A DNA stretch of 64,000 nt from Snodgrassella sp945267035 (GCF_026535915.1 NZ_JAFNPF010000001.1:1984001-2048000); one strand, 5' to 3'; shown: positions 28,146 through 37,900, counted from the stretch's first letter. Program-made: numbers and translations. The notes: a model not told the origin generated them from the letters alone.

Positions 28146-28878
28146 TTCTGTCTCTTTGCCTTTTAGCCAGAATAATTTGCGGTACATGGCATAACATGTC
28201 AGCAAAAAGACGCGCATGCATTTTTGAAATTAATACATTGTCCTGCCATGCCCGAAAATGAGAGACCCCATTATCAGCATAACTAACTGGCGTATCGACC
28301 CAGACAAAATCGGCGCCACGGCGATGCAATCGCACTAATATCTCCGTATCAAAATCCATATAGTTGCCCAAACGATCTTGATGCACCACCACAGCTGTCA
28401 GGGATAAGGGATAAATGCGAAAACCACACATCCCATCTTTAATATCAAAAGAAAGCGTATTGATTACCAGCCAAAAATTACTTATTTTTCGTCCGTATAA
28501 CCGTGATTTTGGCGCATCAGCACCGTAAACAGGACGCGCACAAATAACAGATTGAGGATGTTGCTGTGCCAATGTAATCAGCTTTTCACAATCATTTAGA
28601 CAATGCTGTGCATCAGCATCGATTTGCAAAACGTGCGTATAACCTTGATCACCGGCGTATTTAATTCCATCCTTAACCGCAGCACCTTTTCCACCATTTG
28701 TTGCTCTAAAGATGACCTGAACACCATCTTTAAGCAATTGTGTCACTACCTTCTTGGCGGCTTCATCAGAGCCGTCATCAACAATCAGGCAATCAACACC
28801 CATACCAACCATGGCTTCAACCACCTGCCCGATCGTAGCGGCATGGTTATAATGTGGAATCAGAGCAATCAACTTCAT
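28138..28878 (-). CDS. Family 2 glycosyltransferase (aryl-polyene)
   Basis: A 246-residue GT-A fold enzyme. The N-terminus is ALIPHYNHAATIGQVVEAM, the nucleotide motif is LIVDDGSDEAAK, and the metal motif DADAQH is present. In some aryl-polyene clusters this domain and the acyltransferase are one protein; here they are two overlapping genes. It would build the sugar-containing lipid anchor. Confidence 0.9.
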   Translation of the reverse strand: MKLIALIPHYNHAATIGQVVEAMVGMGVDCLIVDDGSDEAAKKVVTQLLKDGVQVIFRATNGGKGAAVKDGIKYAGDQGYTHVLQIDADAQHCLNDCEKLITLAQQHPQSVICARPVYGADAPKSRLYGRKISNFWLVINTLSFDIKDGMCGFRIYPLSLTAVVVHQDRLGNYMDFDTEILVRLHRRGADFVWVDTPVSYADNGVSHFRAWQDNVLISKMHARLFADMLCHVPQIILAKRQRDRNG

Positions 28879-30575
28879 CCCTGTTGCTCCTTTTGTTCAT
28901 CAATAACCACTCTACCTGAAGCAATTTTTTGTTCCCCACAACTACATGAGAAAGTGATTTTTTGCCGGATAGCGTCGCGTTTGAATTGCATCGTGACCAC
29001 GTCTGCCGGACGTAAAAAATGCTGAAATTTCAAATTTTCGATTTGTTTTGGTTGATGCTCAATCCATTGCCATTGCTGCAAAAACTGCATTATCCATTTG
29101 AGCTGTATGACTCCGGGTACCAAATGAAATTGATCAAAATGCCCGTTAAAATAGATCAAATCTAGGGGCACCTGAAAACTGAGGTAATATTCATCTATAC
29201 TCACTTGGGTTTCAGCTAACACAATCGGTTCGGTTATCGGTTGCAATAGTGCGTGCAAAATATCTTTTTGGCTTAATTTATGTTGTGCATTTCGCGGCAA
29301 ATGAGTCGTAAAACGCCATTGCCGAGGCAAAGCGATCTTCTCGGTATCAACAGCTAAATAATTTTTTAATAGCTGAATAACCTGTTTGCGTCCTTCCTGT
29401 CGCCATTGCTGAATACCCGCAGAAGTTAACGCCACCCAAGCGGCCAAATGGCTACCTTGTGGTTGTTGCACCAAATGAACATCGGCGATCCAGGCATGTT
29501 TTAAAAGCTGATTTTCGATTTCTACCAAAGAAATTCGCTTGTCAGCCAATTTAATGATTCTGTCCATCCGCCCTAAGAGTTCAAAGCCATGCTGATGTTC
29601 TTCTACAGCATCAGCCAATAATTGCGGCTGAGGGCACCAAAGAGATTGAACTTCCAAGCCATTAGCAACTTTTTGATAAACTACCGACGGCAAGCCTTGC
29701 CAATGCGCTTCATCCATTCGATAAGCAATAGCTGCAGTTTCAGTACTGCCATAAATTTCTATCACATCCTCACAGATATGCCGTTGTAAAAAAGTTCTAC
29801 ATTCTTTTTGCAATAACCCACCAGATGAAATAATGGCCTTGACACATGAACGAACCATGGCAACATCGTGGGCAGGTTGTAAAGCATGCAGCAAGGTCGG
29901 GCTACTGACCCAAATAACATCTTTTTGTGACTGACTAACCAATAACAGTAATTCTGGAAACTGTACCCGCTGCCGATAGATCGGCAATCCCAGATAAAGA
30001 CTCAACATCACTCGAAAGCTCAGACCATACATATGTTGTGTGCTGACACTACCGAGAACCACAGATTGATTTGACTTTACTGCTACAGGCATCAATTGAG
30101 CCACCGTGCTTGCTTCGTGGCATAGTGCTTGCCAGTCTTTGCGAATGATCTTCGGCTCCCCCGTCGATCCAGACGTTTGCAGAAAAATATCAATATTGTG
30201 CTGAAAAAGAGGTGGACGATCAGAAGGTGATGGTTTCGGCCACGCTGCATCAAGCATTACAGGCAGCATCAGATCATCGATTTTCTGATCTGACAAATAT
30301 AGGTCAACAGTCTGTTCTAACCAGCGTCGGTTAGTCTGCGCCACATTACCGGGTAGATAAACCGTAACGTTGGCCTCGATACTCGCCAGCAAAGCCATGG
30401 CAAACGAAGCGGCATCATCAAAATACAAGGCTACAGAATGAACCTGTCGTTCACGCAATTCTCGTGCCAATGCCTGAATCTGCTGCAGAGCATTTTGCCA
30501 GCTTAAATCGGCGCTACCAGTAGCAAAAGATGCTTCACTGGTTGCCCGCTCAATCCATAATTGATCAGCAAACAT
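28875..30575 (-). CDS. Acyl-activating enzyme fused to a dehydratase (aryl-polyene)
   Basis: A 566-residue fusion. Residues about 1-450 are an ANL-superfamily adenylate-forming domain: the P-loop is LQTSGSTGEPKIIRKD, the A5 region is IEIYGSTETA, and the hinge is GRMDRIIKLADKRISLVEIE. The residues after about 455 are a hotdog dehydratase with YFNGHFDQFHLVPGVIQL. The first part would load the aromatic starter acid on a carrier protein; the second would dehydrate intermediates. The start is the ATG at 30575, overlapping the preceding stop as TAATG. In several other clusters these are separate genes (ApeH and ApeI types). Confidence 0.88.
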   Translation of the reverse strand: MFADQLWIERATSEASFATGSADLSWQNALQQIQALARELRERQVHSVALYFDDAASFAMALLASIEANVTVYLPGNVAQTNRRWLEQTVDLYLSDQKIDDLMLPVMLDAAWPKPSPSDRPPLFQHNIDIFLQTSGSTGEPKIIRKDWQALCHEASTVAQLMPVAVKSNQSVVLGSVSTQHMYGLSFRVMLSLYLGLPIYRQRVQFPELLLLVSQSQKDVIWVSSPTLLHALQPAHDVAMVRSCVKAIISSGGLLQKECRTFLQRHICEDVIEIYGSTETAAIAYRMDEAHWQGLPSVVYQKVANGLEVQSLWCPQPQLLADAVEEHQHGFELLGRMDRIIKLADKRISLVEIENQLLKHAWIADVHLVQQPQGSHLAAWVALTSAGIQQWRQEGRKQVIQLLKNYLAVDTEKIALPRQWRFTTHLPRNAQHKLSQKDILHALLQPITEPIVLAETQVSIDEYYLSFQVPLDLIYFNGHFDQFHLVPGVIQLKWIMQFLQQWQWIEHQPKQIENLKFQHFLRPADVVTMQFKRDAIRQKITFSCSCGEQKIASGRVVIDEQKEQQG

Positions 30576-31129
30576 TACATTTCTTTTTTTAAGCAAAACT
30601 GTCTATAAAGAAACTCACCGACAAACAACACGCCCATCAGCACATAAGCCACAATACCGGTATAAACCGCCCATGCTTGCCACTGTTCGGTGACAATTAG
30701 TACAGTGGTAATCAAAATATTCATTATGAAAAACATCACCCAAATCTGTGTAACCTTACGGGTATAACGCACACCTGATGGTGGTAAATCTGGCATTTTG
30801 AATCGAGCCAGACGTTCGATAAGCGATTGACTGCTAAATAAGCTACCTGCAAATATCAATAACATCATCATGCTGACCATGACTGGGTACCAGTACATAG
30901 CTGTGGCCGAACGGATGAACGCCAGACACAAAAAAATCACCATCACCACACTTGAGATCATTCTGTGATAGCTTGTTCTAGCTAAACATGCTCGCATTAA
31001 CCAAATCACTGCCATTAAGACCGCAATGGGCGTTACCCCAATATATTGCTGACCGAAATACCAGATTAAAGGATAGATGACACTTACAACTGCCAGACAA
31101 ATATTTGTGGCTGTGTACAGCCTAGACAT
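30575..31129 (-). CDS. COG4648-type membrane protein (aryl-polyene)
   Basis: A 184-residue integral membrane protein with about five to six hydrophobic helices. Small multi-spanning proteins of this type occur in most aryl-polyene clusters directly after the carrier proteins. The function is not known; an anchor for the biosynthetic complex is possible. It overlaps the carrier-protein gene by eight bases. Confidence 0.75.
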   Translation of the reverse strand: MSRLYTATNICLAVVSVIYPLIWYFGQQYIGVTPIAVLMAVIWLMRACLARTSYHRMISSVVMVIFLCLAFIRSATAMYWYPVMVSMMMLLIFAGSLFSSQSLIERLARFKMPDLPPSGVRYTRKVTQIWVMFFIMNILITTVLIVTEQWQAWAVYTGIVAYVLMGVLFVGEFLYRQFCLKKEM

Positions 31130-31379
31130 GAGTTACCTGCTTAGCCCGCTCCAATACTGCCTGCACAACATCAGCGACAGTGCGTACATTGCGGAAGTCT
31201 TCAGCTTGTAGTTTATGTCCGGTTTCACGCTTGATATAATCAATTAAATCAATAGCATCAATACTATCTATTTCCAGATCTGTAAATAAATCAGCTTCTG
31301 GAGTAATTCTTTGCGCATCGATTTCAAACAAATTTTCTAAGGCGTGAGCCAAAATGGTGTAAATTTCCTGCTCTGTCAT
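31122..31379 (-). CDS. Acyl carrier protein (aryl-polyene, second)
   Basis: An 85-residue carrier protein. The phosphopantetheine serine is Ser39 in DLEIDSIDAIDLI. The start is taken as the ATG at 31379 with GGGGAA eight bases upstream; a GTG at 31382 is also in frame. It would be modified by the transferase at 17.9 kb. Confidence 0.92.
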   Translation of the reverse strand: MTEQEIYTILAHALENLFEIDAQRITPEADLFTDLEIDSIDAIDLIDYIKRETGHKLQAEDFRNVRTVADVVQAVLERAKQVTHV

Positions 31380-31398
31380 CACATCGTTCCCCAGTTAA

Positions 31399-31674
31399 TT
31401 ATGAGTTTATGCCACTGGACTGATTATCATTAATATAAGCGGCCAACGTTTTGGCACTGTAAAAATGCTCACGCAATTGGCTACCATCACTTTCCATTTG
31501 TAAGCCAAACGTTTTTTGTATCGCCAATCCCAATTCAAGCGCATCTACCGAATCCAATCCTAATCCTTCATCACCGAATAAAGCCAGATCATCGTCAATA
31601 TCAGCTACTGAGATATCTTCCAATCCCAAACAGTCAATTATTAATTCCTTTACCTGAGTCATTAATTCCTTCAT
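31399..31674 (-). CDS. Acyl carrier protein (aryl-polyene, first)
   Basis: A 91-residue carrier protein. The attachment serine is Ser42 in GLGLDSVDALEL. The start at 31674 (MKELMTQVKEL) overlaps the acyltransferase stop as TAATG, whereas the longer frame to 31770 is inside that gene. Two carrier proteins in a row are usual in this cluster type. Confidence 0.93.
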   Translation of the reverse strand: MKELMTQVKELIIDCLGLEDISVADIDDDLALFGDEGLGLDSVDALELGLAIQKTFGLQMESDGSQLREHFYSAKTLAAYINDNQSSGINS

Positions 31675-32444
31675 TATTTTCTTTCTTTGGTAGTTTCCTG
31701 TTGAAAATATACTTGTAAACTCTGATTGAGTTCTCTGGCAGCGATCGGTAAAGGCTTCGCCTCTAACCACTGTTGCGGATCAATATCTTCTCCGACATAA
31801 AAATCATACTGCACTTTCTTTTTCGGTATCTGATACCACGGTTGATGCTTTTTAAAATTAGGCGGATTCATCACTATCGTGACTGGAGTAATGACCTTGG
31901 CACTACGTAAGCCAATGGAAACTGCACCACGATTAAATTTGATCTGACCATCCCAACCTGTGCGCGTCCCTTCCGGAAAAATCAGCAAACTCTGACCATT
32001 TTTTAACATAGCATCTGCCTGCTCAATGACCTGCATCGACTCATCGTTGGGTAAAAAACCACAGGCTATAATCGGGCTTTTCATTACCGGATTGTGCAAC
32101 AACTCCTTTTTAACAATACAATTGAGTACCGGCACCTTAGCCAATAAAAAAACCACATCCAGCAATGACGGGTGATTGACCAGTACCAGCTGTCCGGGCT
32201 GGCCTAATCGTTCAAAGCCATGATATCGAACACTGACCACCCCAGTAATACACAGATAATGCACAAAGCATTTCCAGATTAACGACACCAAATAGCGTGC
32301 TCTGATTTGTCGGGATAAATTACCTTTGCTTGGAACAACAATATATGGCAGCAAAATAATTTTGAAGATTACGCCAAACAAACCAAACAGCACAAAACCC
32401 ATTGTTGTGGCGATCAAACGCCAAACGCGATTGATACGCTTCAT
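31674..32444 (-). CDS. PlsC-like acyltransferase (aryl-polyene)
   Basis: A 256-residue 1-acylglycerol-3-phosphate acyltransferase-like enzyme. It has an N-terminal membrane helix, the HX4D motif in VNHPSLLDVVFL, and the second block FPEGTRTG. It is probably involved in attaching the polyene acyl chain to a glycerol-type or sugar lipid. It overlaps the chain-length-factor gene by four bases. Confidence 0.9.
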   Translation of the reverse strand: MKRINRVWRLIATTMGFVLFGLFGVIFKIILLPYIVVPSKGNLSRQIRARYLVSLIWKCFVHYLCITGVVSVRYHGFERLGQPGQLVLVNHPSLLDVVFLLAKVPVLNCIVKKELLHNPVMKSPIIACGFLPNDESMQVIEQADAMLKNGQSLLIFPEGTRTGWDGQIKFNRGAVSIGLRSAKVITPVTIVMNPPNFKKHQPWYQIPKKKVQYDFYVGEDIDPQQWLEAKPLPIAARELNQSLQVYFQQETTKERK

Positions 32445-33181
32445 GGATTATTTTTCCACTGCCAAACACCATGGGTATCTACTTGATTGCGACTGGTTTG
32501 GCCGGTCAATTGCTGCACGATCCAGGCAATCGTACTGGTGTAATAGCTAATATCTTGCTGCCCCTGTGTCAGTGTGCTTTGGGCAGCATCGACCAGATAG
32601 TTCAAACTGGTCTGATCACCTCGAGTGATGACTAAAGCGAGAGCTAAAGGAAAAGGCGCACGTTCGGCAATGACCTCATATTCATGCTTGATCGGTTCAT
32701 CAACCACCACAACAAGCACCTGCTCTGCCCCCTCTTGTAATAAACCATAAGCTTCAGTAATGCCTATTTCCAAACCATTACATTTGGCACTAAGCGCCAC
32801 ATTTTCACTCATATCTGCGCGCATCAATGACCATTGCCCAGCAATAGCATTATGTACAGATAAAGCAAAAGAAGTTGGAGATAACTCCTCGTGCTGCAAA
32901 AAACTCTGCCACAGCGCAAAACTGCGGTTAACCTCACCATCGTGCGATACAAAAACCAGTGGACAGTGAATATGTTCAGCTAAAAGCGGCCATGCAGCAG
33001 CAAACATTAATCTTGCTACTGAACTTAAACGCCTTCTTTTTATTGCAGATAAAAAAGATAAATCTACCTCACATGCTACCAATCCAGTGCTTTTCTGACC
33101 TTGTGCTATCCACTTTTGCCAGTCTTCATGAGTCTGATGATACGGGCTAACTGCGCGCCAGAAAGGTATTGCGAACTGCAT
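32441..33181 (-). CDS. Chain-length-factor-like ketosynthase partner (ApeC-like)
   Basis: A 246-residue protein related only to the N-terminal half of ketosynthases and lacking the active-site cysteine motif (the equivalent region reads ALSVHNAIAGQWSL). Such truncated partners form a heterodimer with the FabF-like enzyme in aryl-polyene synthases and set chain length. It is the first gene of the 17-gene operon. There is no obvious Shine-Dalgarno, and the predicted transcript leader is only about 25 bases. Confidence 0.88.
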   Translation of the reverse strand: MQFAIPFWRAVSPYHQTHEDWQKWIAQGQKSTGLVACEVDLSFLSAIKRRRLSSVARLMFAAAWPLLAEHIHCPLVFVSHDGEVNRSFALWQSFLQHEELSPTSFALSVHNAIAGQWSLMRADMSENVALSAKCNGLEIGITEAYGLLQEGAEQVLVVVVDEPIKHEYEVIAERAPFPLALALVITRGDQTSLNYLVDAAQSTLTQGQQDISYYTSTIAWIVQQLTGQTSRNQVDTHGVWQWKNNP

Positions 33182-33211
33182 ATAAAATAAACAAATTATG
33201 ATAAAATTTTT

Positions 33212-33240
33212 ATTATAAATAAGTTTACGTTTTATAACAA
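33212..33240 (-). promoter_or_regulatory. Promoter of the aryl-polyene operon
   Basis: On the minus strand TTGTTA (33240-33235), exactly 17 bases, then TATAAT (33217-33212). Transcription would begin near 33206, about 25 bases before the first start codon. Confidence 0.6.
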
Positions 33241-34845
33241 TATGAGATTAAAATTTACTTAAATAAATTTATTTGACTATGTTCTTATTTTAAATTAATT
33301 AATATTAAAAAATCCCCTTGTTTTCCATTGAACTCCTTCTTTTTTAAATTAATTAATATCTATTTTATTTCCCATTATGTGATCAAAAATAAAGTATTAA
33401 ATAAAGATAGCCGGTTAGTTTCAACATAATTCCATATTTATATATTGATACATGGCCAAATTAAACCCGTATACTGCAAATGACGAGATGGTTAATCTTG
33501 CTCATTACCAGAGATCTACCCATCAATCTATGATCATTTAATATTAGTACAGAGCTTAAATGTAAGCGCTCAAACCATTTTTAACCAAAACAAAGATGGT
33601 ATTAGTTGAAGTTTGCAACATTAAAACCGATAGCATTAATGAATTGTCCTTCATAACGATATGTATATATTAAGTTTAGATTGACTTAGGTTGCCGCATG
33701 CGACAAATGAAATACGAACATTCATCCTTCATAACAATAGTCTAGCGTTACTGAATATGGTTTGGCATATTCTAAGTTAACTCTTCTTTCAGACTGATCC
33801 TGACAGACACACTTGCATGCTGTTGCTGTTGATGATGAAAATGACTAGACGCAACAATTTGATTGTCAAACTAAAAAGATCACCTAATGAGTGTCAATAG
33901 CCACTGTAATTCAAGTTAAGGGTTTAGATCAGGCAAAGTTCAAATTATTCCATATTGTTTTAATGATATTGTAATTAAGCATATCTTTAATCGATATACT
34001 GAATAAATCAGAATAAGCTTAAATCGCTGCAACAGCCAATATGCATTTGTCTGCAGTTAGATTTCTCATATTGTTATGCTGCGCAATATTTTATGCAAAA
34101 AAATTAGGCAGTTAATTTCATTTGTTCAAATACTATTTTATTAATCATTTCGTCTTGCTGATAAATCCTTTTTTCTTCGGCTAATGGACAACACTTATCC
34201 AGACCAGTTTTGTCCTAGAATTCACTGGTGGGTCTACAGCATGCTTAAGGCATGATCCTTCTAAAATAATTATTGTTTTTTTACCTGTATGGATATCAGT
34301 AGCACTGTCTAACACCTGCAATCAATCAGAAAGTATGTTGAAAATTTTTTTGATTATTTCAATAATATCAACATGGATATCAAGTTTTGGATATCGATAC
34401 AAAATAGAACAGGATTTTGTCTTTACTTTATTTAATCGATGGTTTAAGCATTATCGTTTCTTATGGCTTTAAATAATCCAGATGCTCAGATCTTCATTGA
34501 GAGACTTTTTTAGTTATTGTCGCCGGTTATTCGGGTATTTAGTCGCTAAAATAAGCATTTATTATCGCCAATGGATGATTGAAAGATTGTTTTTTCGTAC
34601 TAAATTATTCATGTATATTTTCAAGAAATGCTGGTTAAATTCTAACCATCATTATTGTATAAACAACTTTGCCCTAAGTTTTACCAACTTTGAATTATCA
34701 GCTTAGATCATTAATCGGATTTAAAAACCGTTTGGAATATTCAATGAATGTTGAGTGATGCAGATGTACCAATAAGATTAAAGAACATGACTAAATTTGT
34801 TTGCTGTACTTGAATCTATATGTTAACGCTTGTTTTAAAACATGA
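33241..34845. other. 1.6-kb AT-rich region without an intact gene
   Basis: No convincing gene. A minus-strand stretch near 34290-34105 reads as a protein tail (GLDKCCPLAEEKRIYQQDEM to a stop) after several stops and frame changes, which suggests decayed coding DNA. A 74-codon plus-strand open frame at 34482-34706 has neither a ribosome site nor recognisable similarity. I found no tRNA, array or long repeat. Confidence 0.4.
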
Positions 34846-35459
34846 TTAATAATAAGTAATTGTTCTTTCAGTCGCTAGTCGGGTTACAACATTTTTAAAA
34901 CCTTCCTCTTCCGTTGCGTTGAGCCAATCATTTTTATCATTAAACCCTGAAAAAGTAGTTATCCTAGAATAGGCTCCGCCTTCCATCGCATTTTCATCTG
35001 CTGTTCTAAAGATTTCTAATTCGTTTAACCGTTGAAAATGATCATATAGATATGAATAGAAATACATATGGAGTGCCGTACCGTTAAGGGTAAAGGAAAC
35101 TTCTCTTAGATGTTGGTTTTCAAAAGTAGATGCTCTTTATTTTTTATTCCTGTTATATTCAATTTCGTATTATAAGCCCATTTTACAGGAGTAAATAGTA
35201 GGGGAGATTGAACATTTTTCTGGGTATATTTTAGAATAAGAAAAATATATTGTAGGGTTTCTTTTTGTTCTTTTTCTTCCTGGCGAAGAAAACTAATAGA
35301 GCCATGAGAATTAACATTAAGTAATGTTTTGTTCTTGTATGTACTCTTTTTATGAAAAGCAAATTGGTATTTAGATGGCTCCTGATCGGTAAAATACTGA
35401 AATTCCATTGATGAAATAATGTTAATGAATTTATTTTTTTCTAATTGAAAAAATATCAA
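34846..35459 (-). pseudogene. Frameshifted unknown gene, candidate immunity-type relic
   Basis: Two open stretches in different frames join into one protein of about 185 residues. The first begins near MEFQYFTDQEP (35408) and runs to about 35117, where a run of T and A residues has lost one base. The second continues ENQHLREVSFTLNGTALHMY and ends at 34846 (ATERTITYY). I recognise no family. It lies directly behind the second copy of the repeated junction at 35516-35601, so it may have been part of the same cassette array. Confidence 0.45.
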
Positions 35460-35515
35460 AACCTTTAGATTTAATCTTTTCTAATTGTTTATAAAGTTAT
35501 AATCTATTTTTACTC

Positions 35516-35601
35516 TAATAATATCTCTATTTCTTTTTCTGTCATAATTTTAATTTTATCCTCTAAATGTATTTCCTAGTGGATATTTCCCCCCCATGAC
35601 T
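35516..35601. repeat. Direct repeat, copy B
   Basis: About 86 bases that match 36405-36489 with only a few differences. On the minus strand it carries the end of one reading frame (KYPLGNTFRG then stop) and the start of the next (MTEKEIEILLE then stop). Both frames are broken: a run of seven G shifts the first, and an early stop ends the second. Confidence 0.85.
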
Positions 35602-35634
35602 TGCTTTATTTATGTTCTATTAAATACTATTTAT

Positions 35635-36434
35635 TTAATGTACAACACCGTTTTCGTCAATATTATAATTATCAAAATTAGTTGTAATTATATAACCCTG
35701 ATCTGCATCTTTTTGCATTCCTAAAACTCTTCCCTGGACTACCTTATAAAAATGTAACCATCGGTCTTTGTATTCTTCAAATTTCTTTTGATCTCCTATT
35801 AAATAATAAAGCTTAAATAATAATTCATCTTCTTGATGAAAATAATAAGGGTCTTTCACAGTACAAGAAGCAAACTTTAAATACTCGGTTATAGTTTCTA
35901 TTGCTTTTTTATATTCTTTTAACTCTATAAAAGCTTGCCATAGTAAAGAATACGTGGAAAGCAACCAATTAATTAATAAAATATCTTTTTGTTCAATTGT
36001 ATAACTCCATCTCTCTATATCATTATTCTTAAGGATAAAACTACATTCTTCTATGACTTTTTCATACTGTTTTTGTTCAAAATACAACTGTGCTAAACGT
36101 ATTCTATCTCCTGCGAATAGCGGGTCTATCTCTAATGCCTTCTTATAATACTGTTCTGCCAGGACTATATCTCCCATTAAATAAGCAATCATTCCTTTTA
36201 GTTCATAAATCTCTTTGTAATTGGGGTCTAATGCTAATGCTTTTTCGCAGTATTCCAGAGCAATCTCTTTTTCCCCTTTACCGTAGTAAGTACTCGCCAA
36301 TAAGCCTATATACTTTTTTTCTTTAGGAAATTCAGTGTGTAGCTGATGGAGGATTGCCAGCGCTTTAGCGTATCGCCAAAAAGTCTTTCGTTATTGGCTT
36401 TTTTTAATAAATTCTCTATTTCTCTTTCTGTCAT
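35635..36434 (-). pseudogene. Frameshifted TPR-repeat protein
   Basis: The first part (ATG at 36434, MTEREIENLLKKANNERLFG) shifts frame near 36375. The next frame continues ALAILHQLHTEFPKEKKY into a 221-codon open stretch ending at 35635. The joined protein has about 265 residues with several tetratricopeptide repeats, for example EKEIALEYCEKALALDPNY and AEQYYKKALEIDPLF. A single-base loss separates the halves. TPR proteins of this size are sometimes immunity partners of secreted toxins, and the repeated junction upstream would fit that. A start inside the second frame could still make a 221-residue protein. Confidence 0.6.
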
Positions 36435-36489
36435 AATTTTAATTTTATCCTCTAAATGTATTTCCTGGTGGATATTTCTCCCCATGACT
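36405..36489. repeat. Direct repeat, copy A
   Basis: About 85 bases, near-identical to 35516-35601. On the minus strand it spans the last residues of the small frame at 36445-36585 (EKYPPGNTFRG) and the first residues of the TPR gene (MTEREIENLL). The two copies therefore duplicate a gene-to-gene junction. Confidence 0.85.
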
Positions 36490-36585
36490 GGCAGCAGAAG
36501 AATCAATCAACTGAATCTCTCTGGTATTTGCTGTCACATAATTTATGTTTTTCAGGTACCACTCTTTGGGTAAAAACTTTATCAT
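36445..36585 (-). CDS. 46-residue open frame before the TPR gene
   Basis: It starts MIKFLPKEWYLKNINY with GGAGC six bases upstream and ends EKYPPGNTFRG, ten bases before the TPR start. The tail is duplicated at 35.6 kb, again just before a MTE(R/K)EIE start. It may be the stump of a larger toxin C-terminus whose partner was the TPR protein. No family is recognised. Confidence 0.4.
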   Translation of the reverse strand: MIKFLPKEWYLKNINYVTANTREIQLIDSSAASHGEKYPPGNTFRG

Positions 36586-36684
36586 TGTTAAGCTCCCTAA
36601 AATTATTTATCTTTTTTCCCTCTATATAATTGGTAAATGACTAAATATCTAAGATACACAGATTGAAAAAGTGTCATTGCATAT

Positions 36685-37290
36685 TTATAAATTTGACCGA
36701 TTGATAAAAGTATAACTTGAATCGCCTTTTTGACTGTACACGTTATTGTTTTGTTTTGCTTCAATGTCTTCAATTTTCCATGTTATTTGTTTACTCACTA
36801 AGCAGTTATTATTATCAAATTGGTAACGATCATTTTGGCTAAAAACAAAATTTTCCGCATCCGATTTTTTAATTTGTTCAGACTCAACAATTTTACCTTG
36901 TGCATCAACTTTAAAATTGATAATCGTATGATTCTTATCAGATTGGTTATCGATAATAGTTTGCCAACCAAAATCCTTTTTTTGTAAACTTTCAGTATAA
37001 TTAAGCTGAGTGTTATTTAAATAGAGGTCATATTGGCTTTGAGTGAATAAACCATTTTCATCATAAGCAACGATGTGTTTAGCCATTGATTCATCATGGT
37101 AATGCAAAGTTCAAGTCTCTTGCTTAATGCCTTTAGCTGGTATATCGATAAAATCATCGACCTTTAAAATATAGTTGTTTGCTAGAACCACATTTTGTGA
37201 AGGATTATCAGTACACATCAACGCCAAAACATCCATTGATGTTATAGATAAACATGTTGCGAATAAAATAGATATTATGTTTTTTGCCTA
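36685..37290 (-). pseudogene. Broken exported protein gene
   Basis: A frame beginning around 37290 gives a signal-peptide-like segment (KNIISILFATCLSITSMDVLA) with no start codon. It runs through NYILKVDDFIDIPAKGIKQET, meets TGA at 37113-37111 (probably a former TGG), and stays open for 140 more codons to 36685. The lost start and the internal stop mark it as decayed. No family is recognised. Confidence 0.45.
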
Positions 37291-37353
37291 CTAATCTACT
37301 TAGTTGATCGTTATATTAAATTTATAGAATTAACCATTTATCATTATTTAACA

Positions 37354-37755
37354 TTACTGTTTTCTCATTAACCATGCATCGGCCCAGTTAACGGCTGAGA
37401 CTTCCGTTGATACTGTTTTGTTATCATCTGATTGATCATTATTTTCAATCTTATCTCCATGAATTAGGGTTTTACTCACTTTTCGAGGCGGCTTATCCAA
37501 AAATGAAAGCAGCATCTTGGTATAGTCAGATTCTGGCGAATAGAAGATCTGCTCACGCGATCCTTGTTCAATAATTTCGCCATCTTTCATCACCACCACT
37601 GGATGACATATTGAGTACACTAAGGTTAAATCATGACTAATAAACAAATAGCTTAGCTGGTACTTTTCTTGCAATGATTTTAGCAAATTAATATTTTGCT
37701 TATGTCCATAATACGCATTATAAAGTAAACCGGAAAATAAAAATTTATTCGCCAT
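37354..37755 (-). pseudogene. C-terminal stump of an oligopeptide-type ABC ATPase
   Basis: Residues about 24-90 match the end of a DppF/OppF/YejF-type ATPase: QLSYLFISHDLTLVYSICHPVVVMKDGEIIEQG, then the peptide-transporter tail with YTKMLLSFL. The Walker A, Q-loop and signature are missing, so it cannot hydrolyse ATP. It is a truncated remnant. No permease or binding-protein gene remains nearby. Confidence 0.75.
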
Positions 37756-37900
37756 TTAGGTTATTTATGGGTACAGCAAGGTTTTTTGCCTGACAAATGG
37801 TCATCTTTTTAGGTGTTGGTTTGATTGTGTATGAATATTAAAGCATGCTACCCGAGAAAATGATGAATTGATTTTTTAGCATAGACAACTGAACCACGTT

